A stretch of DNA of 64,000 bases from Rhodobacterales bacterium (GTDB lineage Bacteria > Pseudomonadota > Alphaproteobacteria > Rhodobacterales > Rhodobacteraceae). Of this stretch, positions 47,868-58,487 are shown piece by piece. How positions within the stretch are numbered: position 1 is the first letter of the stretch; each line of letters opens with the position of its first letter. The notes below the pieces were generated by a model. That model was given only the letters and a program-made list of their open reading frames with translations, was not told the origin of the DNA and searched no databases. The DNA is taken from assembly GCA_002748265.1 (NCBI GenBank), contig PDRY01000012.1, positions 496,001-560,000 on the forward strand. The letters are read 5' to 3'. The position numbers and the translations under genes are program-made.

Positions 47868-49523
47868 CTACCGATCGCTCTCACGCCAGCGGGGGTTGAT
47901 CCAGGGCGCTGCGTTGTCACGCGGCAGGCTCCGGCCCAGGATGTGATCCGACACCTTTTCACCCACCATTATCGACGGCGCGTTCAGGTTCCCATTCGTG
48001 ATACGCGGGAAGATCGAGCTGTCAGCGACGCGCAGGCCGTCCACGCCGATCACCCGCGCCTGCGGATCCACCACGGCGCCCGGATCGTCAGCCGCGCCCA
48101 TCCGGCAGGTGCCGCAGGGGTGATAGGCGCTTTCGGCGTGCTCAGCGATGAAGGCGTTCAGCTCCTCATCGGTCTGCACATCGGCGCCGGGCTGGATCTC
48201 TTTGCCGCGGAACGGATCGAAGGCCTGCTGCCCAAAGATCTCCCGGGTCAGGCGGATGCAGTGGCGGAAATCGCGCCAGTCGTCCTCATGGCTCATGTAG
48301 TTGAACCGGATCTCGGGGGCTTCCTGCGCCGCGCCGGACCGCAGCCGCACATGCCCCCGGCTCTTGGAGCGCATCGGCCCAACATGGGCCTGGAAGCCGT
48401 GGCCTTCCGCAGCCGCCTGCCCGTCATAGCGCACGGCGATGGGCAGGAAGTGATACTGGATGTCGGGATACTCGACCCCGGCGGCAGAGCGCAGGAAAGC
48501 CGCCGATTCGAACTGGTTCGACGCACCGGGACCCGTGCGGGTGAACAGCCATTTGGCACCGACGAAGGCTTTGCCCAGGAGGTTCCAGTATTTGTAGAGC
48601 GTGATCGGCTGGGTGCAGGCCTGCTGGATGTAAAGCTCCAGATGGTCTTGCAGATTGCCGCCGACACCAGGCCGGTCCGCCACCAGGTCGATGCCGTATT
48701 CGGCCAGATGGGCGGCGGGACCGATGCCGGACAGCATCAGAAGCTTGGGCGAATTGATGGCCGATGCGGCCACGATCACCTCAGCACCCGCGCGGATGGT
48801 GTCCACCTTGCCTCCGCGCTCGACCTCAACCCCGACCGCGCGCCCGTTCTCGATCACCACGCGCCGTGCAAAGGCGCGGATCAGATCACAGTTGGGGCGC
48901 TTCAGCGCAGGTTTAAGATAGGCATTCGCCGCCGACCACCGCTGACCGCGATGGACCGTCATTTCCATCGGGCCAAAGCCCTCTTGCTTCTCGCCGTTAT
49001 AATCTGAGGTGGTTTCGAACCCGGCCTGCGCGCCCGCTTTCACGAAGGCGTCGTGCAACGGGATATCGCGCGGGCCGCGCGTGACGTGCAACGGGCCATC
49101 CGTGCCGCGCCAATCGCGGTCGCCGCCATGGCCGCGCGGATCCCAGTTTTCCATCCGTTTGAAATAGGGCAGCACATCCGCGAAATCCCAGCCCGCCGCG
49201 CCGTTTTCGGCCCAATGGGCGTAATCCCCGGCGTGGCCGCGCACATAGACCATCCCGTTGATGGAAGACGACCCGCCCACGACCTTGCCGCGCGGGCAGA
49301 CCAGCGAGCGCCCATTCAGCGCCGGTTCCGGCTCCGCCATGAAGCCCCAATCATAGCGGGACATGTTCATCGGGTAAGACAGCGCACCGGGCATCTGGAT
49401 GAACGGCCCCGCATCGGTGCCGCCATGTTCGATCACCAGCACGGATTTCCCGGCTTCGGACAGACGGTAAGCCATGGCGCAGCCAGCGGAGCCGGCACCG
49501 ATGATGACGTAATCTGCTTGCAT
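47868..49523 (-). CDS. betA: choline dehydrogenase
   Basis: BetA oxidises choline to betaine aldehyde and is a membrane-associated GMC flavoenzyme. The 551 residues start with the FAD motif [17 protein letters not shown]. The signatures [15 protein letters not shown] and [10 protein letters not shown] (with the active-site His region) follow. The start overlaps the betB stop by one base in the operon betI-betB-betA. Confidence 0.96.
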   Translation of the reverse strand: MQADYVIIGAGSAGCAMAYRLSEAGKSVLVIEHGGTDAGPFIQMPGALSYPMNMSRYDWGFMAEPEPALNGRSLVCPRGKVVGGSSSINGMVYVRGHAGDYAHWAENGAAGWDFADVLPYFKRMENWDPRGHGGDRDWRGTDGPLHVTRGPRDIPLHDAFVKAGAQAGFETTSDYNGEKQEGFGPMEMTVHRGQRWSAANAYLKPALKRPNCDLIRAFARRVVIENGRAVGVEVERGGKVDTIRAGAEVIVAASAINSPKLLMLSGIGPAAHLAEYGIDLVADRPGVGGNLQDHLELYIQQACTQPITLYKYWNLLGKAFVGAKWLFTRTGPGASNQFESAAFLRSAAGVEYPDIQYHFLPIAVRYDGQAAAEGHGFQAHVGPMRSKSRGHVRLRSGAAQEAPEIRFNYMSHEDDWRDFRHCIRLTREIFGQQAFDPFRGKEIQPGADVQTDEELNAFIAEHAESAYHPCGTCRMGAADDPGAVVDPQARVIGVDGLRVADSSIFPRITNGNLNAPSIMVGEKVSDHILGRSLPRDNAAPWINPRWRESDR

Positions 49524-50977
49524 CAGAAGGGCGCCTCCACCGGGCTCAAGCCCACATAGACCGACTTCACCTGGGTGTAGTGCTCAATCGCGGCGCGGGC
49601 GTTCTCGCGGCCGAAACCGGACTGCTTCACCGCGCCGAACGGCATCTCGACCGGCGTCAGGTTATAGGCGTTGATCCAGGTCGTGCCCGCCTGAAGCTGG
49701 GCGATCACGCGGTGGGCGCGGGTGATGTCCTGGGTAAACACGCCTGCGGCCAGGCCGAAGTGGGTGTCATTGGCGCGGGAGATCACTTCGTCTTCATCGT
49801 CGAAGGGCAGGATCGACAGGACCGGGCCAAAGATCTCCTCGCGGGCGATGGTCATGTCATCGCGCACATCGCTGAAGATCGTCGGCGCGACAAAGAACCC
49901 TTCGCGGTCCATCCGGTGGCCGCCCAGCACCAGCGTGGCGCCTTCGGCCTTGCCGGTCTCAATATAGGACAGCACCTTCTCCATCTGCGCTTCGGTGACG
50001 AGCGGGCCGAAGGTCGTGGCCTCATCCTTGGGGTCTCCGATCACCGCATTTTGGGTGCGCTCCACCAGCCGGGCGATGAACGGCTCTAGCACCTTGCGCT
50101 GCACGAAGACACGCGTGCCGTTGGAGCAGATCTGCCCCGACGAGTAGAAATTGCCCAGGATCGCACCGCCCACGGCGTCTTCGATGCTGGCGTCTTCGAA
50201 CACGATCAGCGGAGATTTGCCGCCCAGCTCCATGGTGATGTGCTTGAGCTCTCCGGCGGCAGCGGCAGCGACTTTGGCGCCCGTCGGCACCGACCCGGTC
50301 AGAGAGACCTTGGCGACATCGGGGTGGCTGGTTAGCGCCGCGCCCACGGCGCCATAGCCCTGCACGACATTGAAAAGCCCTTTGGGCGCGCCCGCTTCGA
50401 TCAGGATCTCGGCCAGCTTCAGGGCAGACATGGGCGTGATTTCGGAGGGCTTGAACACCATCGCGTTTCCTGCGGCCAGAGCCGGAGCGGCCTTCCAGCA
50501 GGCGATCTGGATCGGGTAGTTCCACGCGCCGATACCGGCGCAGACGCCCAGCGGTTCGCGCAGGGTATAGGCGAAATCGCCGCCCTGCCCGCCAAAGGGG
50601 ATTTGGTCTCCGGTCAGGGTCGCGGCGAGCCCGCCGAAATACTCCATGGCATCCGCGCCCGAGGCCGCATCGGCCACCAGCGTTTCCGAGAGCGGCTTGC
50701 CCGTGTCGAGCGTTTCAAGCTCGGAGAGCTCCTGATTGCGGGCCCGCAGGATATCCGCGACGCGGCGCAGCACACGGCCGCGCTCTGCGGGAGGGGTGGC
50801 GGCCCACTCGGCCTGGGCGCGCGCGGCAGAGGCCACGGCGCGCTGCACCAGATCGTCGGTCGCCGCGTGAAAGGTCGCGACCTGCTGGCCATTGGCCGGG
50901 TCGATCACCGGGATCGGCGCGCCGGTTTCGTCTTCGATGAAAGCGCCGTCGATGAAATGGGAAGCGGTGGGGATCAT
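49523..50977 (-). CDS. betB: betaine aldehyde dehydrogenase
   Basis: BetB oxidises betaine aldehyde to glycine betaine with NAD. The 484 residues include [15 protein letters not shown], the general base Glu in MELGGKSP and the catalytic Cys in [11 protein letters not shown]. It overlaps betI by four bases and betA by one, so the three genes form one transcript. Confidence 0.96.
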   Translation of the reverse strand: MIPTASHFIDGAFIEDETGAPIPVIDPANGQQVATFHAATDDLVQRAVASAARAQAEWAATPPAERGRVLRRVADILRARNQELSELETLDTGKPLSETLVADAASGADAMEYFGGLAATLTGDQIPFGGQGGDFAYTLREPLGVCAGIGAWNYPIQIACWKAAPALAAGNAMVFKPSEITPMSALKLAEILIEAGAPKGLFNVVQGYGAVGAALTSHPDVAKVSLTGSVPTGAKVAAAAAGELKHITMELGGKSPLIVFEDASIEDAVGGAILGNFYSSGQICSNGTRVFVQRKVLEPFIARLVERTQNAVIGDPKDEATTFGPLVTEAQMEKVLSYIETGKAEGATLVLGGHRMDREGFFVAPTIFSDVRDDMTIAREEIFGPVLSILPFDDEDEVISRANDTHFGLAAGVFTQDITRAHRVIAQLQAGTTWINAYNLTPVEMPFGAVKQSGFGRENARAAIEHYTQVKSVYVGLSPVEAPF

Positions 50978-51558
50978 GTCTGCTCCGATAGGTAAAGCGA
51001 GATGGTTTCTTCGATACGCGCGACCACATGGCCCGCGTCCGGTGGACGTTGGCGCAGCGCGTGACGCAGGTAGAACCCGTCGATCAGCGCAGCGAGCGTG
51101 TCAGCCAGGGCTTCGGCCCGGGCCTGAGGAGCCAGCTGCCGGACCTCGTGGAGGAGGTTCGACTGCAGGCGCCGGAAATAGATGCGCAGCAGGCGCTGCG
51201 TGGGCTCATCGGCCTGGGCCCGCACATAGAAGTTCAGCCAGGCCGAGATCGTCTTGTCACAGAACTGGCCGGGCCCGAAATTGGCGCGGATCAGCGCCGA
51301 AAGCCGGGCGCGGGGGCCGTTGGCCGCACGCAGCGCCGCGATCACATCGGCATTCAGCCGCCGCAGCATGTCGCGCAGCGCCTCGGTGATCAGCGCGTCC
51401 TTTGTTCCGAAGTAGTGCGACGCCAAAGGCCCCGACACCCCCGCCCGCGCAGCGATGGCCGCCATGGTCACGCCCAAAGTGCCTTGCGCATGGATCTCGT
51501 CGATCGCGGCAACGATCAACGCAGCGCGGCGCTCTGTGGCAAGCGAGGGGCGACCCAT
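50974..51558 (-). CDS. betI: TetR-family repressor BetI
   Basis: BetI represses the bet genes and is released by choline. The 194 residues have the helix-turn-helix [20 protein letters not shown] followed by [10 protein letters not shown], matching BetI. The first gene of betIBA, divergent from choX; a perfect palindrome lies between. Confidence 0.93.
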   Translation of the reverse strand: MGRPSLATERRAALIVAAIDEIHAQGTLGVTMAAIAARAGVSGPLASHYFGTKDALITEALRDMLRRLNADVIAALRAANGPRARLSALIRANFGPGQFCDKTISAWLNFYVRAQADEPTQRLLRIYFRRLQSNLLHEVRQLAPQARAEALADTLAALIDGFYLRHALRQRPPDAGHVVARIEETISLYLSEQT

Positions 51559-51591
51559 GATATGCTCCTTGTGTCACTGCGGAATAATAAG

Positions 51592-51607
51592 TTGACTGAC
51601 CAGTCAA
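51592..51607. promoter_or_regulatory. BetI-type operator between betI and choX
   Basis: TTGACTG-AC-CAGTCAA is a perfect inverted repeat. Each arm read outwards also offers a TTGACT -35-like hexamer, so one repressor could shut both divergent operons. BetI binding is inferred from position and symmetry. Confidence 0.75.
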
Positions 51608-51675
51608 TAAATGTTTCCTAACCCCTAATCCCGCCGTCAAGCGGCGTCAATAATGATCATCAACAGGAGCTTTCC

Positions 51676-52596
51676 ATGAACCGTCTTGCCATCCTTGCCA
51701 CTTTGACCACCGCGCTTGGCACCGGCGCGCTCGCCGATTGCGACAGCGTGACCTTCTCGGACGTGGGCTGGACGGACATCACCGCCACCACCGCCGTCAC
51801 CACTCAGGTGCTCGAAGCGCTTGGCTATGACACCGAGATCAAGGTGCTCTCCGTGCCGGTGACCTACACCGCGCTTGCGGGCGGCGATGTGGATGTGTTC
51901 CTAGGCAACTGGATGCCCACCATGGAAGCCGATATCCGCCCCTATCTGGACGCAGGCACCGTCGAAAGCATCCACCAGAACCTGGAAGGCGCAAAATACA
52001 CGCTGGCCACCAATGCGGCGGGCGCGGCTCTGGGCATCACGGATTTCGCCGACATCGCGGCTCATGCCGATGAACTGGACGGCAAGATCTACGGGATCGA
52101 GCCGGGCAATGACGGCAACCGCCTGATCATCGACATGATCGACGCCAACGCCTTCGACCTGTCTGAGTTCGAAGTCGTCGAGAGCTCTGAGCAGGGCATG
52201 CTGGCCCAGGTCGGCCGCCTGTCCGGCCGCGACAAGCCGATCGTGTTCCTGGGCTGGGAGCCCCACCCGATGAACGCCAATTTCGACCTGACCTACCTGG
52301 CGGGCGGCGATGATGTCTTCGGCCCCGATTTCGGCGGCGCGACCGTGCACACCAATGTCACCGCCGGTTATGCCGACGCCTGCCCGAATGTGGGCGCCCT
52401 GCTGGGCAACCTGACTTTCTCGCTCGCCATGGAGAACGAGATCATGGGCGCGATCCTCAATGACGGCGAAAAGCCCGAAGACGCGGCCCGCGCCTGGCTG
52501 TCCGCCAATATGGACGAAGCCAAGGGCTGGCTCGACGGCGTGACGACCAAGGACGGCGAAAACGCGGCCGATGCGCTCGCCGCGGCCCTGAACTAA
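51676..52596 (+). CDS. choX: choline ABC transporter, substrate-binding protein
   Basis: ChoX captures choline in the periplasm. The 306 residues have a signal peptide (NRLAILATLTTALGTGALA, cut before DCD) and aromatic ligand-box regions DVFLGNWMPTM and FLGWEPHPMN, close to the rhizobial ChoX. AGGAG is six bases before the start. Followed by choW and choV. Confidence 0.94.
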   Translation: MNRLAILATLTTALGTGALADCDSVTFSDVGWTDITATTAVTTQVLEALGYDTEIKVLSVPVTYTALAGGDVDVFLGNWMPTMEADIRPYLDAGTVESIHQNLEGAKYTLATNAAGAALGITDFADIAAHADELDGKIYGIEPGNDGNRLIIDMIDANAFDLSEFEVVESSEQGMLAQVGRLSGRDKPIVFLGWEPHPMNANFDLTYLAGGDDVFGPDFGGATVHTNVTAGYADACPNVGALLGNLTFSLAMENEIMGAILNDGEKPEDAARAWLSANMDEAKGWLDGVTTKDGENAADALAAALN

Positions 52597-52603
52597 GGCC
52601 CAT

Positions 52604-52633
52604 GACCTCGGCGCCCTCCGCCGGGGTCTTTTT
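52604..52633 (+). terminator. stem-loop with T run between choX and choW
   Basis: GACCTCGGC pairs with GCCGGGGTC (one T-G pair) around a seven-base loop and five Ts follow. It probably stops part of the transcripts, giving more binding protein than permease. Confidence 0.65.
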
Positions 52634-52638
52634 CCATC

Positions 52639-53466
52639 ATGGATATTCTGACCGCGTATAAAATCCCGGTCGGCGACGTCTCTGAGAGCGTCGTCGACTG
52701 GCTGATCGCCAATCTGGGCTTTGTCTTTGACGGGTTCGCCACCGGGGCCGAAGCCCTGATCGACGCCATCCTCTGGGCGCTCCAGACCCCGCCGATGATC
52801 GTCGTCGTCGCCGCTCTGGTCGCGCTGACCTGGGTGTTGCAACGGGGCTGGAAAGTGCCTCTGGGCGTGCTGCTGGCCTTGGCCTTTGTCATCAACCAGG
52901 GCTACTGGGAAGAGACGACCGAAACGCTCACGCTGGTCGTCACGGCCTGCATCCTGTGCATGGGGCTGGGGGTGCCTTTGGGCATCTACGCCGCCCACCG
53001 CCCGCGCGTCTATGCGTGGATGCGGCCCGTGCTGGACCTGATGCAGACCCTGCCGACCTTCGTCTACCTGATCCCGGCGATCGTGTTCTTTGGCATCGGC
53101 ATGGTGCCCGGCCTGATCGCCACCGCGATCTTCGTGATCCCGGCGCCGATCCGGCTGACCCATCTGGGCATCAGCTCCACCCCGCCCGAGCTGCTGGAAG
53201 CCGGTGAGGCCTTCGGCGCCACGCCGGGCCAGGTGCTGCGCAAGATCGAATTGCCCTACGCCCTGCCGCAGATCATGGCCGGGCTGACGCAGACGATCAT
53301 GCTGTCTCTGTCGATGGTGGTGATTGCCGCACTTGTCGGCGCTGACGGGCTTGGTGTTCCGGTCGTGCGGGCGCTCAATTCGGTCAATACCGGGCTGGGG
53401 TTCGAGGCCGGGTTCGTGATCGTCGTCGTGGCCATCATGCTTGACCGCATGTTCAAGAAGGACTGA
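52639..53466 (+). CDS. choW: choline ABC transporter, permease
   Basis: ChoW is the membrane channel of the choline importer. The 275 residues hold several hydrophobic helices and the ABC permease EAA-like loop (LLEAGEAFGATPGQVLRKIELP). The ribosome binding site is weak: the nearest G-rich run lies within the stem-loop ahead. Confidence 0.95.
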   Translation: MDILTAYKIPVGDVSESVVDWLIANLGFVFDGFATGAEALIDAILWALQTPPMIVVVAALVALTWVLQRGWKVPLGVLLALAFVINQGYWEETTETLTLVVTACILCMGLGVPLGIYAAHRPRVYAWMRPVLDLMQTLPTFVYLIPAIVFFGIGMVPGLIATAIFVIPAPIRLTHLGISSTPPELLEAGEAFGATPGQVLRKIELPYALPQIMAGLTQTIMLSLSMVVIAALVGADGLGVPVVRALNSVNTGLGFEAGFVIVVVAIMLDRMFKKD

Positions 53467-53469
53467 CCC

Positions 53470-54495
53470 ATGGTGCGCATGATCGAGTTCGACAAGGTGA
53501 ACATCGTCTTTGGCGACGCCCCCGAAGAGGCTCTGCCTCTGATGGATGAAGGCCAAAGCCGCGAAGACATCCAGACCAGCACCGGGCAAATCCTGGGCGT
53601 TCATGACGCCTCTCTCTCCGTCGAGGAGGGCGAGATCGTCGTGCTGATGGGGCTGTCCGGCTCCGGCAAATCGACGCTGCTGCGGGCGGTGAACGGGCTC
53701 AACCCGGTCACGCGCGGGACGATGAATGTCTATGACGGCAGCGCGATGCTGGACGTGGGGCAAGCCAGCCCCCGCGACATTCGCGATCTGCGCCGCACGC
53801 GCGTGTCCATGGTGTTCCAGAAATTCGGCCTGCTGCCCTGGCGCAGCGTGATCGACAACGTGGCGCTTGGGCTCGAACTTGCCGGGATGCCCGAAGCCGA
53901 GCGGCTGGAGCGCGCCCGCGCCGAGCTGGAGGTCGTCAACCTCGCGGATTGGGCGGACAACCAGGTGTCCGAGCTGTCCGGCGGTATGCAGCAGCGGGTC
54001 GGATTGGCGCGAGCCTTTGCCACCGATGCGCCGATCCTGCTGATGGATGAGCCGTTCTCCGCGCTTGATCCGCTGATCCGGGCGAAGCTGCAAGATGACC
54101 TGCTCACCTTGCAAGAGCGCACCCGCCGCACGATCCTCTTCGTCAGTCACGATCTGGAAGAGGCCATGAAGATCGGCAACCGGATCGCAATCATGGAAGG
54201 CGGGCGGATCGTGCAGATCGGCACGCCCGAACAGATCGTGCTGGAGCCCGCAGATGACTACGTTGCGGATTTCGTCGCCAACATCAATCCGCTGCCGGTG
54301 CTCACTGCGCGCGATTGCGTGTCCGAGACCCAAGCGCCCGATGGCTGCGCTTCGGTCGATGCGAGCGCGCGCATCACAGACCTGTCGGATCTGCTGGCGC
54401 ATTCGGCCCGCGTGGCCGTAACCGAGAACGGGCAAACCATCGGATCTCTGTCCGCCAGCGATGTCCTGACACGGCTGGTGAACCGAGACAGCTAA
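53470..54495 (+). CDS. choV: choline ABC transporter, ATP-binding protein
   Basis: ChoV energises choline uptake. The 341 residues include Walker A GLSGSGKSTLLRAV, the Q-loop FQKFGLLPW, the signature LSGGMQQRVGLARAF and Walker B LLMDEPFSALD. It is shorter than ProV, with only a remnant of a CBS-type tail. Three bases separate it from choW. Confidence 0.95.
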   Translation: MVRMIEFDKVNIVFGDAPEEALPLMDEGQSREDIQTSTGQILGVHDASLSVEEGEIVVLMGLSGSGKSTLLRAVNGLNPVTRGTMNVYDGSAMLDVGQASPRDIRDLRRTRVSMVFQKFGLLPWRSVIDNVALGLELAGMPEAERLERARAELEVVNLADWADNQVSELSGGMQQRVGLARAFATDAPILLMDEPFSALDPLIRAKLQDDLLTLQERTRRTILFVSHDLEEAMKIGNRIAIMEGGRIVQIGTPEQIVLEPADDYVADFVANINPLPVLTARDCVSETQAPDGCASVDASARITDLSDLLAHSARVAVTENGQTIGSLSASDVLTRLVNRDS

Positions 54496-54566
54496 GCGAC
54501 GCCCCGCAGCCAAGTGCCGCGGGAATGTCATTGGAGTGTTACCTATTGTTCATGGCTTGGTGCCAT

Positions 54567-54596
54567 TGATCCCCGGCAACGGTCAGCCGGGGATCA
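54567..54596 (+). other. hairpin covering the fabI-like ribosome binding site
   Basis: TGATCCCCGGC pairs with GCCGGGGATCA over 11 bp around an eight-base loop. The only Shine-Dalgarno-like run, GGGGA, lies in the 3' arm, and the stem ends three bases before the ATG. Translation of the downstream gene may be held back until the stem opens. Confidence 0.6.
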
Positions 54597-54599
54597 TCC

Positions 54600-55364
54600 A
54601 TGTTTTCACTACAGGGCAAGAAAGCGCTCGTCGTCGGCATCGCGAACGAGCATTCGATCGCCTGGGGCTGCGCCCGCGCGCTGAAGGCCCAGGGCGCCGA
54701 TCTGGCCATTACGTGGCTCAACGACAAGGCCGAACCCCATGTGCGCCCGCTCGCCGAAGAGCTGGACGCACGGATCATGGGGCCGCTGGATGTCGCACAG
54801 CCCGGCGCGCTCGAATCCCTGTTCCAGCGGATCGAAGACGAATGGGGGCGGCTGGACACGCTGCTCCACTCCATCGCCTTCGCCCCGCGAGACGATCTGC
54901 ACGGGCGGGTGGTGGACTGCTCTGCCGATGGGTTCTCGCTGGCGATGAACATCTCGGTCCATTCCTTCCTGCGCATGATCCGCCTGGCGGAGCCGCTGAT
55001 GCGCGATGGCGGGTGCTGCATGTCGGTCAGTTTCTTCGGCTCATCCCGCGTTGTGCGCCATTACAACATGATGGGCCCGGTGAAGGCCGCGCTTGAAAGC
55101 ACCGTGCGCTATGCCGCCGCCGAACTGGGCGAACAGCGCATTCGCGTTCATGCGCTCTCCCCTGGGCCGCTGGCCACCCGCGCCGCGTCTGGGATCGACC
55201 ATTTCGACGAACTTCTCGACAGCGCGGCCACCCGTGCCCCGACCCACCATCTGGCCACCATCGACGATGTGGGCGCTATGGCGGCGTTCCTTGCCTCGGA
55301 CGAGGCGCGCAACCTGACCGGCGGTGTGCACGACATCGACGGCGGCTTCTCCATCACGGCGTGA
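54600..55364 (+). CDS. enoyl-ACP reductase FabI-like protein
   Basis: This short-chain dehydrogenase of 254 residues has the FabI cofactor start [17 protein letters not shown] and the active-site pattern with Tyr and Lys ([14 protein letters not shown]6-K). FabI reduces enoyl-ACP in fatty acid elongation. Because it is paired with a DUF3141 PhaC-like hydrolase and not with other fatty acid genes, it may be an accessory reductase rather than the housekeeping one. A hairpin hides its ribosome binding site. Confidence 0.82.
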   Translation: MFSLQGKKALVVGIANEHSIAWGCARALKAQGADLAITWLNDKAEPHVRPLAEELDARIMGPLDVAQPGALESLFQRIEDEWGRLDTLLHSIAFAPRDDLHGRVVDCSADGFSLAMNISVHSFLRMIRLAEPLMRDGGCCMSVSFFGSSRVVRHYNMMGPVKAALESTVRYAAAELGEQRIRVHALSPGPLATRAASGIDHFDELLDSAATRAPTHHLATIDDVGAMAAFLASDEARNLTGGVHDIDGGFSITA

Positions 55365-55372
55365 GGTATCCC

Positions 55373-57814
55373 ATGACCAATGTGTTTGACCTGTTCGACC
55401 CGGCCCGCCAGCCTGCCGTTCCGCGCCCCGAAGCCGACCTGATCCAGAACATGCGCCACGGCCTCGCCCTGACGGAGCACGAGCTGGAGGCAGGCGCCGC
55501 CACCGCAGACATCCTATCCACGGCCGCCTCGCGGCAGGGACGCCGGATCGTGGACACCCACGCCGCCCGCGCCCGTGAGGTGGTGGAGCAGACCGAACAG
55601 CTGGTCGGCGCGATTCGCGCGGCCCAGTCCAACGGCACGCTGATCGATGCCTGGAGCAGCTACCTGCGCGACGCGGCGGAGCGGTGGGTGTTGTCCATGG
55701 ACACCCTGCGCAAGCGCGGCGATGTGTTCCTGGAGCACGAGGCCGCCGGATGCCCTCCGGTTCTGGTCTATGATTACGACGTGGTGATGGAGGGCAAGGA
55801 CCTACCCTTCCCCTCCAACTACATGCTGCTTCAAATCAAGCCGCCCAAGGGCGTGACCGTCCATGACTGGAAGCGCCCCTATGTCATCATCGACCCGCGC
55901 GCGGGCCACGGCCCCGGCATCGGCGGGTTCAAGCCCGACAGCCAGGTGGGCGTCGCCCTGCGAGACGGTCACCCGGTCTATTTCGTCGCATTCCACCGCG
56001 AACCGGAGCCGGGACAATTCCTGTCCTACGTGACCCGCAGCGAAGCCGCCTTCGTTCGGGAGATCATGCGCCGTCACCCCGACGCCGCCGCACCCGTTAT
56101 CACCGGCAATTGCCAGGGCGGCTGGGCCACGCTGCTGCTGGCCGCGCTGAACCCCGATCTGACCGGCCCGATCGTCATCAACGGCGCTCCGGTCGCGCCC
56201 TGGGCGGGCAAGGTGGGCGAGAACCCGATGCGCTACAATGCGGGCGTTCTGGGCGGCACCTGGATCCCGATGTTCCTGGCCGACCTGGGCGGCGGCATCT
56301 TCGATGGCGCTCATCTGGTGCAGAACTTCGAACTTCTGAACCCCAGCCGGACCCTGTTCCGCAAATACACCGACCTGTTCCGCGACATCGACAAAGGGGA
56401 TGACACATTCCTTGAATTCGAACGCTGGTGGGGCGGGTTCTTCCTCCTGAATGAGCCCGAAATCCGCTGGATCGTGGAACAGCTCTTCGTCGGGAACCGC
56501 CTGGTCAAGAACGAAGCCCGGATCGAACCCGGTCGCCCGATTGACCTCAAGGCGATCCGCGCGCCGATCATCGTCTTCGCCAGCCACGGGGACAACATCA
56601 CCCCGCCGCAGCAGGCTCTGAACTGGATCGTGGAGACCTATGCCGATGTGTCCGAAATCCGCATTCGCGGGCAGCGCATCGTCTACATGGTCCATGAACA
56701 AGTCGGCCATCTGGGCATCTTCGTGTCCAGCAAGATCGCCAAGCGCGAGCATTCCGAAGTGGCCTCGACGCTGAAGACCATCGAAGCCCTCGCCCCCGGC
56801 CTTTACGAGATGACCATCGAGGACGTGACCGAGGAAGACGGGCACAAGACCTTCACCGTCGGCTTCGCAGAGCGGTCGCTGGACGATATCCGCGCGCTTG
56901 GCGACGGGCTGGCCGATGAACGCCCCTTTGCCGCGGTCGCCCGCGCCGCAGAAATTCAGGCGCAGGTCTATGACAGCACGCTGCGCCCCGCGATCCGCGC
57001 GCTTGTCTCCGACACCGCCGCCGAAGCCAGCCGCGCCCTGCACCCGCAGCGGCTCAGCCGGGCGCTGATGTCCTCGCGCAACCCGATGACCGCACCGCTT
57101 AAGGCCCAGGCGGAGAAGCTGCGCGATACGCGCACGCCCGCAGAGCCCAGCAACCCGTTCCTCGCCGCCGAGGCGCTATGGGTGCAGGCGGCAGAACAAA
57201 CGATCGATTTCTGGCGCGACATGCGCGACATGACCTATGAGCTGACATTCCACAGCCTCTGGGGCACCCCCTGGGCCCGCGCATTCGGCCGCACCCACGA
57301 GGCGCGCCGCACCCTCAAGAGCCTTGATGAGCTGCGCGGCCTGCCCGAGGTCTCGCAGGCGCTGATGACCATCGATCAGGGCGGCTTCCCGGAAGCGGTG
57401 ATCCGCATGCTGGTGCTGATGGCCGACACGCGCGGCCAGGTCCGCCGCGATCGGCTGGAGCGGTCATCGAAGGTGCTCAACCACAACGAACCCTTTGCCA
57501 GCCTTGGCTCCAGCCGCCGTGCGATGATCATCCACCAGCAGACGCTGATCGCCTCTTACGAGCCCGACCAAGGTATCGCCACGCTGCCCAAATTGTTCGA
57601 CAGCCCCGAAGAGGCCGAGCTGGCGATGCGCGTGGTCCAATATATCGCGGGCGCCATCGAAGAGATGTCCCCGCACACCCTGTCGCTCCTGCAGCGCATC
57701 CGCGAAGCGCTCGATCTTGGGCCGCTCACCGCCGATGTCACCGAAAACCCGCTGGACCCCGATGCCGCGCCGCCCAAGAAGGGCCGTGCGCCAAGCAAGA
57801 AGACCTCCGGCTAG
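55373..57814 (+). CDS. DUF3141 protein, PHA-synthase-like alpha/beta hydrolase
   Basis: The 813-residue protein has an alpha/beta-hydrolase core with a Cys nucleophile box GNCQGGW (Cys247), as in polyhydroxyalkanoate synthases. A catalytic Asp in [10 protein letters not shown] and His in [12 protein letters not shown] follow. The C-terminal 350 residues are helical and unlike PhaC. DUF3141 proteins have no proven function; acyl transfer on hydroxyacyl thioesters is inferred. The ATG at 55373 has GAGGT upstream. It starts eight bases after the FabI-like gene, so the two are co-expressed. Confidence 0.8.
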   Translation: MTNVFDLFDPARQPAVPRPEADLIQNMRHGLALTEHELEAGAATADILSTAASRQGRRIVDTHAARAREVVEQTEQLVGAIRAAQSNGTLIDAWSSYLRDAAERWVLSMDTLRKRGDVFLEHEAAGCPPVLVYDYDVVMEGKDLPFPSNYMLLQIKPPKGVTVHDWKRPYVIIDPRAGHGPGIGGFKPDSQVGVALRDGHPVYFVAFHREPEPGQFLSYVTRSEAAFVREIMRRHPDAAAPVITGNCQGGWATLLLAALNPDLTGPIVINGAPVAPWAGKVGENPMRYNAGVLGGTWIPMFLADLGGGIFDGAHLVQNFELLNPSRTLFRKYTDLFRDIDKGDDTFLEFERWWGGFFLLNEPEIRWIVEQLFVGNRLVKNEARIEPGRPIDLKAIRAPIIVFASHGDNITPPQQALNWIVETYADVSEIRIRGQRIVYMVHEQVGHLGIFVSSKIAKREHSEVASTLKTIEALAPGLYEMTIEDVTEEDGHKTFTVGFAERSLDDIRALGDGLADERPFAAVARAAEIQAQVYDSTLRPAIRALVSDTAAEASRALHPQRLSRALMSSRNPMTAPLKAQAEKLRDTRTPAEPSNPFLAAEALWVQAAEQTIDFWRDMRDMTYELTFHSLWGTPWARAFGRTHEARRTLKSLDELRGLPEVSQALMTIDQGGFPEAVIRMLVLMADTRGQVRRDRLERSSKVLNHNEPFASLGSSRRAMIIHQQTLIASYEPDQGIATLPKLFDSPEEAELAMRVVQYIAGAIEEMSPHTLSLLQRIREALDLGPLTADVTENPLDPDAAPPKKGRAPSKKTSG

Positions 57815-57848
57815 ACCGCGAGGGGTCGGTGATCTCTCATTGAGAGGA

Positions 57849-58247
57849 TCAAGGATCCGGGGCTGAGAGGGGGCTCCCGCCGCCAAGATCCTGGGCCGCC
57901 GTCTTGATGATGCGCAACCACTGTTGGGGGCTGACGGACTCATTCGGGTCCATCGCGATCTCCGCGTAGCCCATGGACCAATCAGGAAACTGCCGATTGG
58001 GGCCATTCTGGGTCATCAGCGTTTTCACATCACTATGACGCTTGTCCCTACGGATCTGGGCATAAAGCTCCCACACAACGCCTTCTTCACCCTCTAGCAA
58101 CTGTGCAAAATGCGAAGGTGAGCGCACGAGATAGCCGGTCACGCCGAGCTGCGCATTGCGTTCCAGGGCCTCACGCAGGATATCAAGGTCCTCGATCTGG
58201 CCTCGCGGAGTGATTGCGCGACTCTCGTACAGAAGCTGAAAAACCAA
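57849..58247 (-). CDS. BLUF-domain blue-light photoreceptor
   Basis: The 132-residue protein is a stand-alone BLUF domain that binds FAD and senses blue light. The key residues are present: Tyr in QLLYESRA near the N terminus, Asn in NAQLGVTGYL and Gln in HFAQLLEGEE, plus RRDKRHSDV and FPDWSMGYAE. There is no output domain, so it must signal through a partner protein. It is divergent from rpsM. Confidence 0.92.
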   Translation of the reverse strand: MVFQLLYESRAITPRGQIEDLDILREALERNAQLGVTGYLVRSPSHFAQLLEGEEGVVWELYAQIRRDKRHSDVKTLMTQNGPNRQFPDWSMGYAEIAMDPNESVSPQQWLRIIKTAAQDLGGGSPLSAPDP

Positions 58248-58335
58248 TACTGCATCCCCCGGTACTCAGAGCGCCGATGTGATCGGCCACACAACTTACC
58301 AAATGGTTAACGCGCCACAAGCTCTGCGTGTGGGA

Positions 58336-58364
58336 TTGACAGTTGGGCTCTGCTCCCGTAGGCA
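58336..58364 (+). promoter_or_regulatory. promoter candidate for rpsM-rpsK-rpoA-rplQ
   Basis: TTGACA (58336-58341) and TAGGCA (58359-58364) are 17 bases apart, with a consensus -35, about 120 bases before rpsM. A GGCTC/GAGCC hairpin (58447-58466) lies in the leader. A local promoter is expected as rpsM is cut off from adk. Confidence 0.6.
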
Positions 58365-58487
58365 GCGCCGTCCCGATAGGGAATCGCTCGGATTCGGGCG
58401 GACCACCTCACCCATAGCGGCCTTATCAGCCGCAGTTGTGAAAAAAGGCTCTGGCAAGACGGAGCCGCAACGAAAGGAACGCAAGCC

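Noticed and set aside
51901-54531. Open frame antisense to choX, choW and choV
   Set aside because: His/Arg/Asp-rich shadow sequence opposite three well-supported transporter genes.
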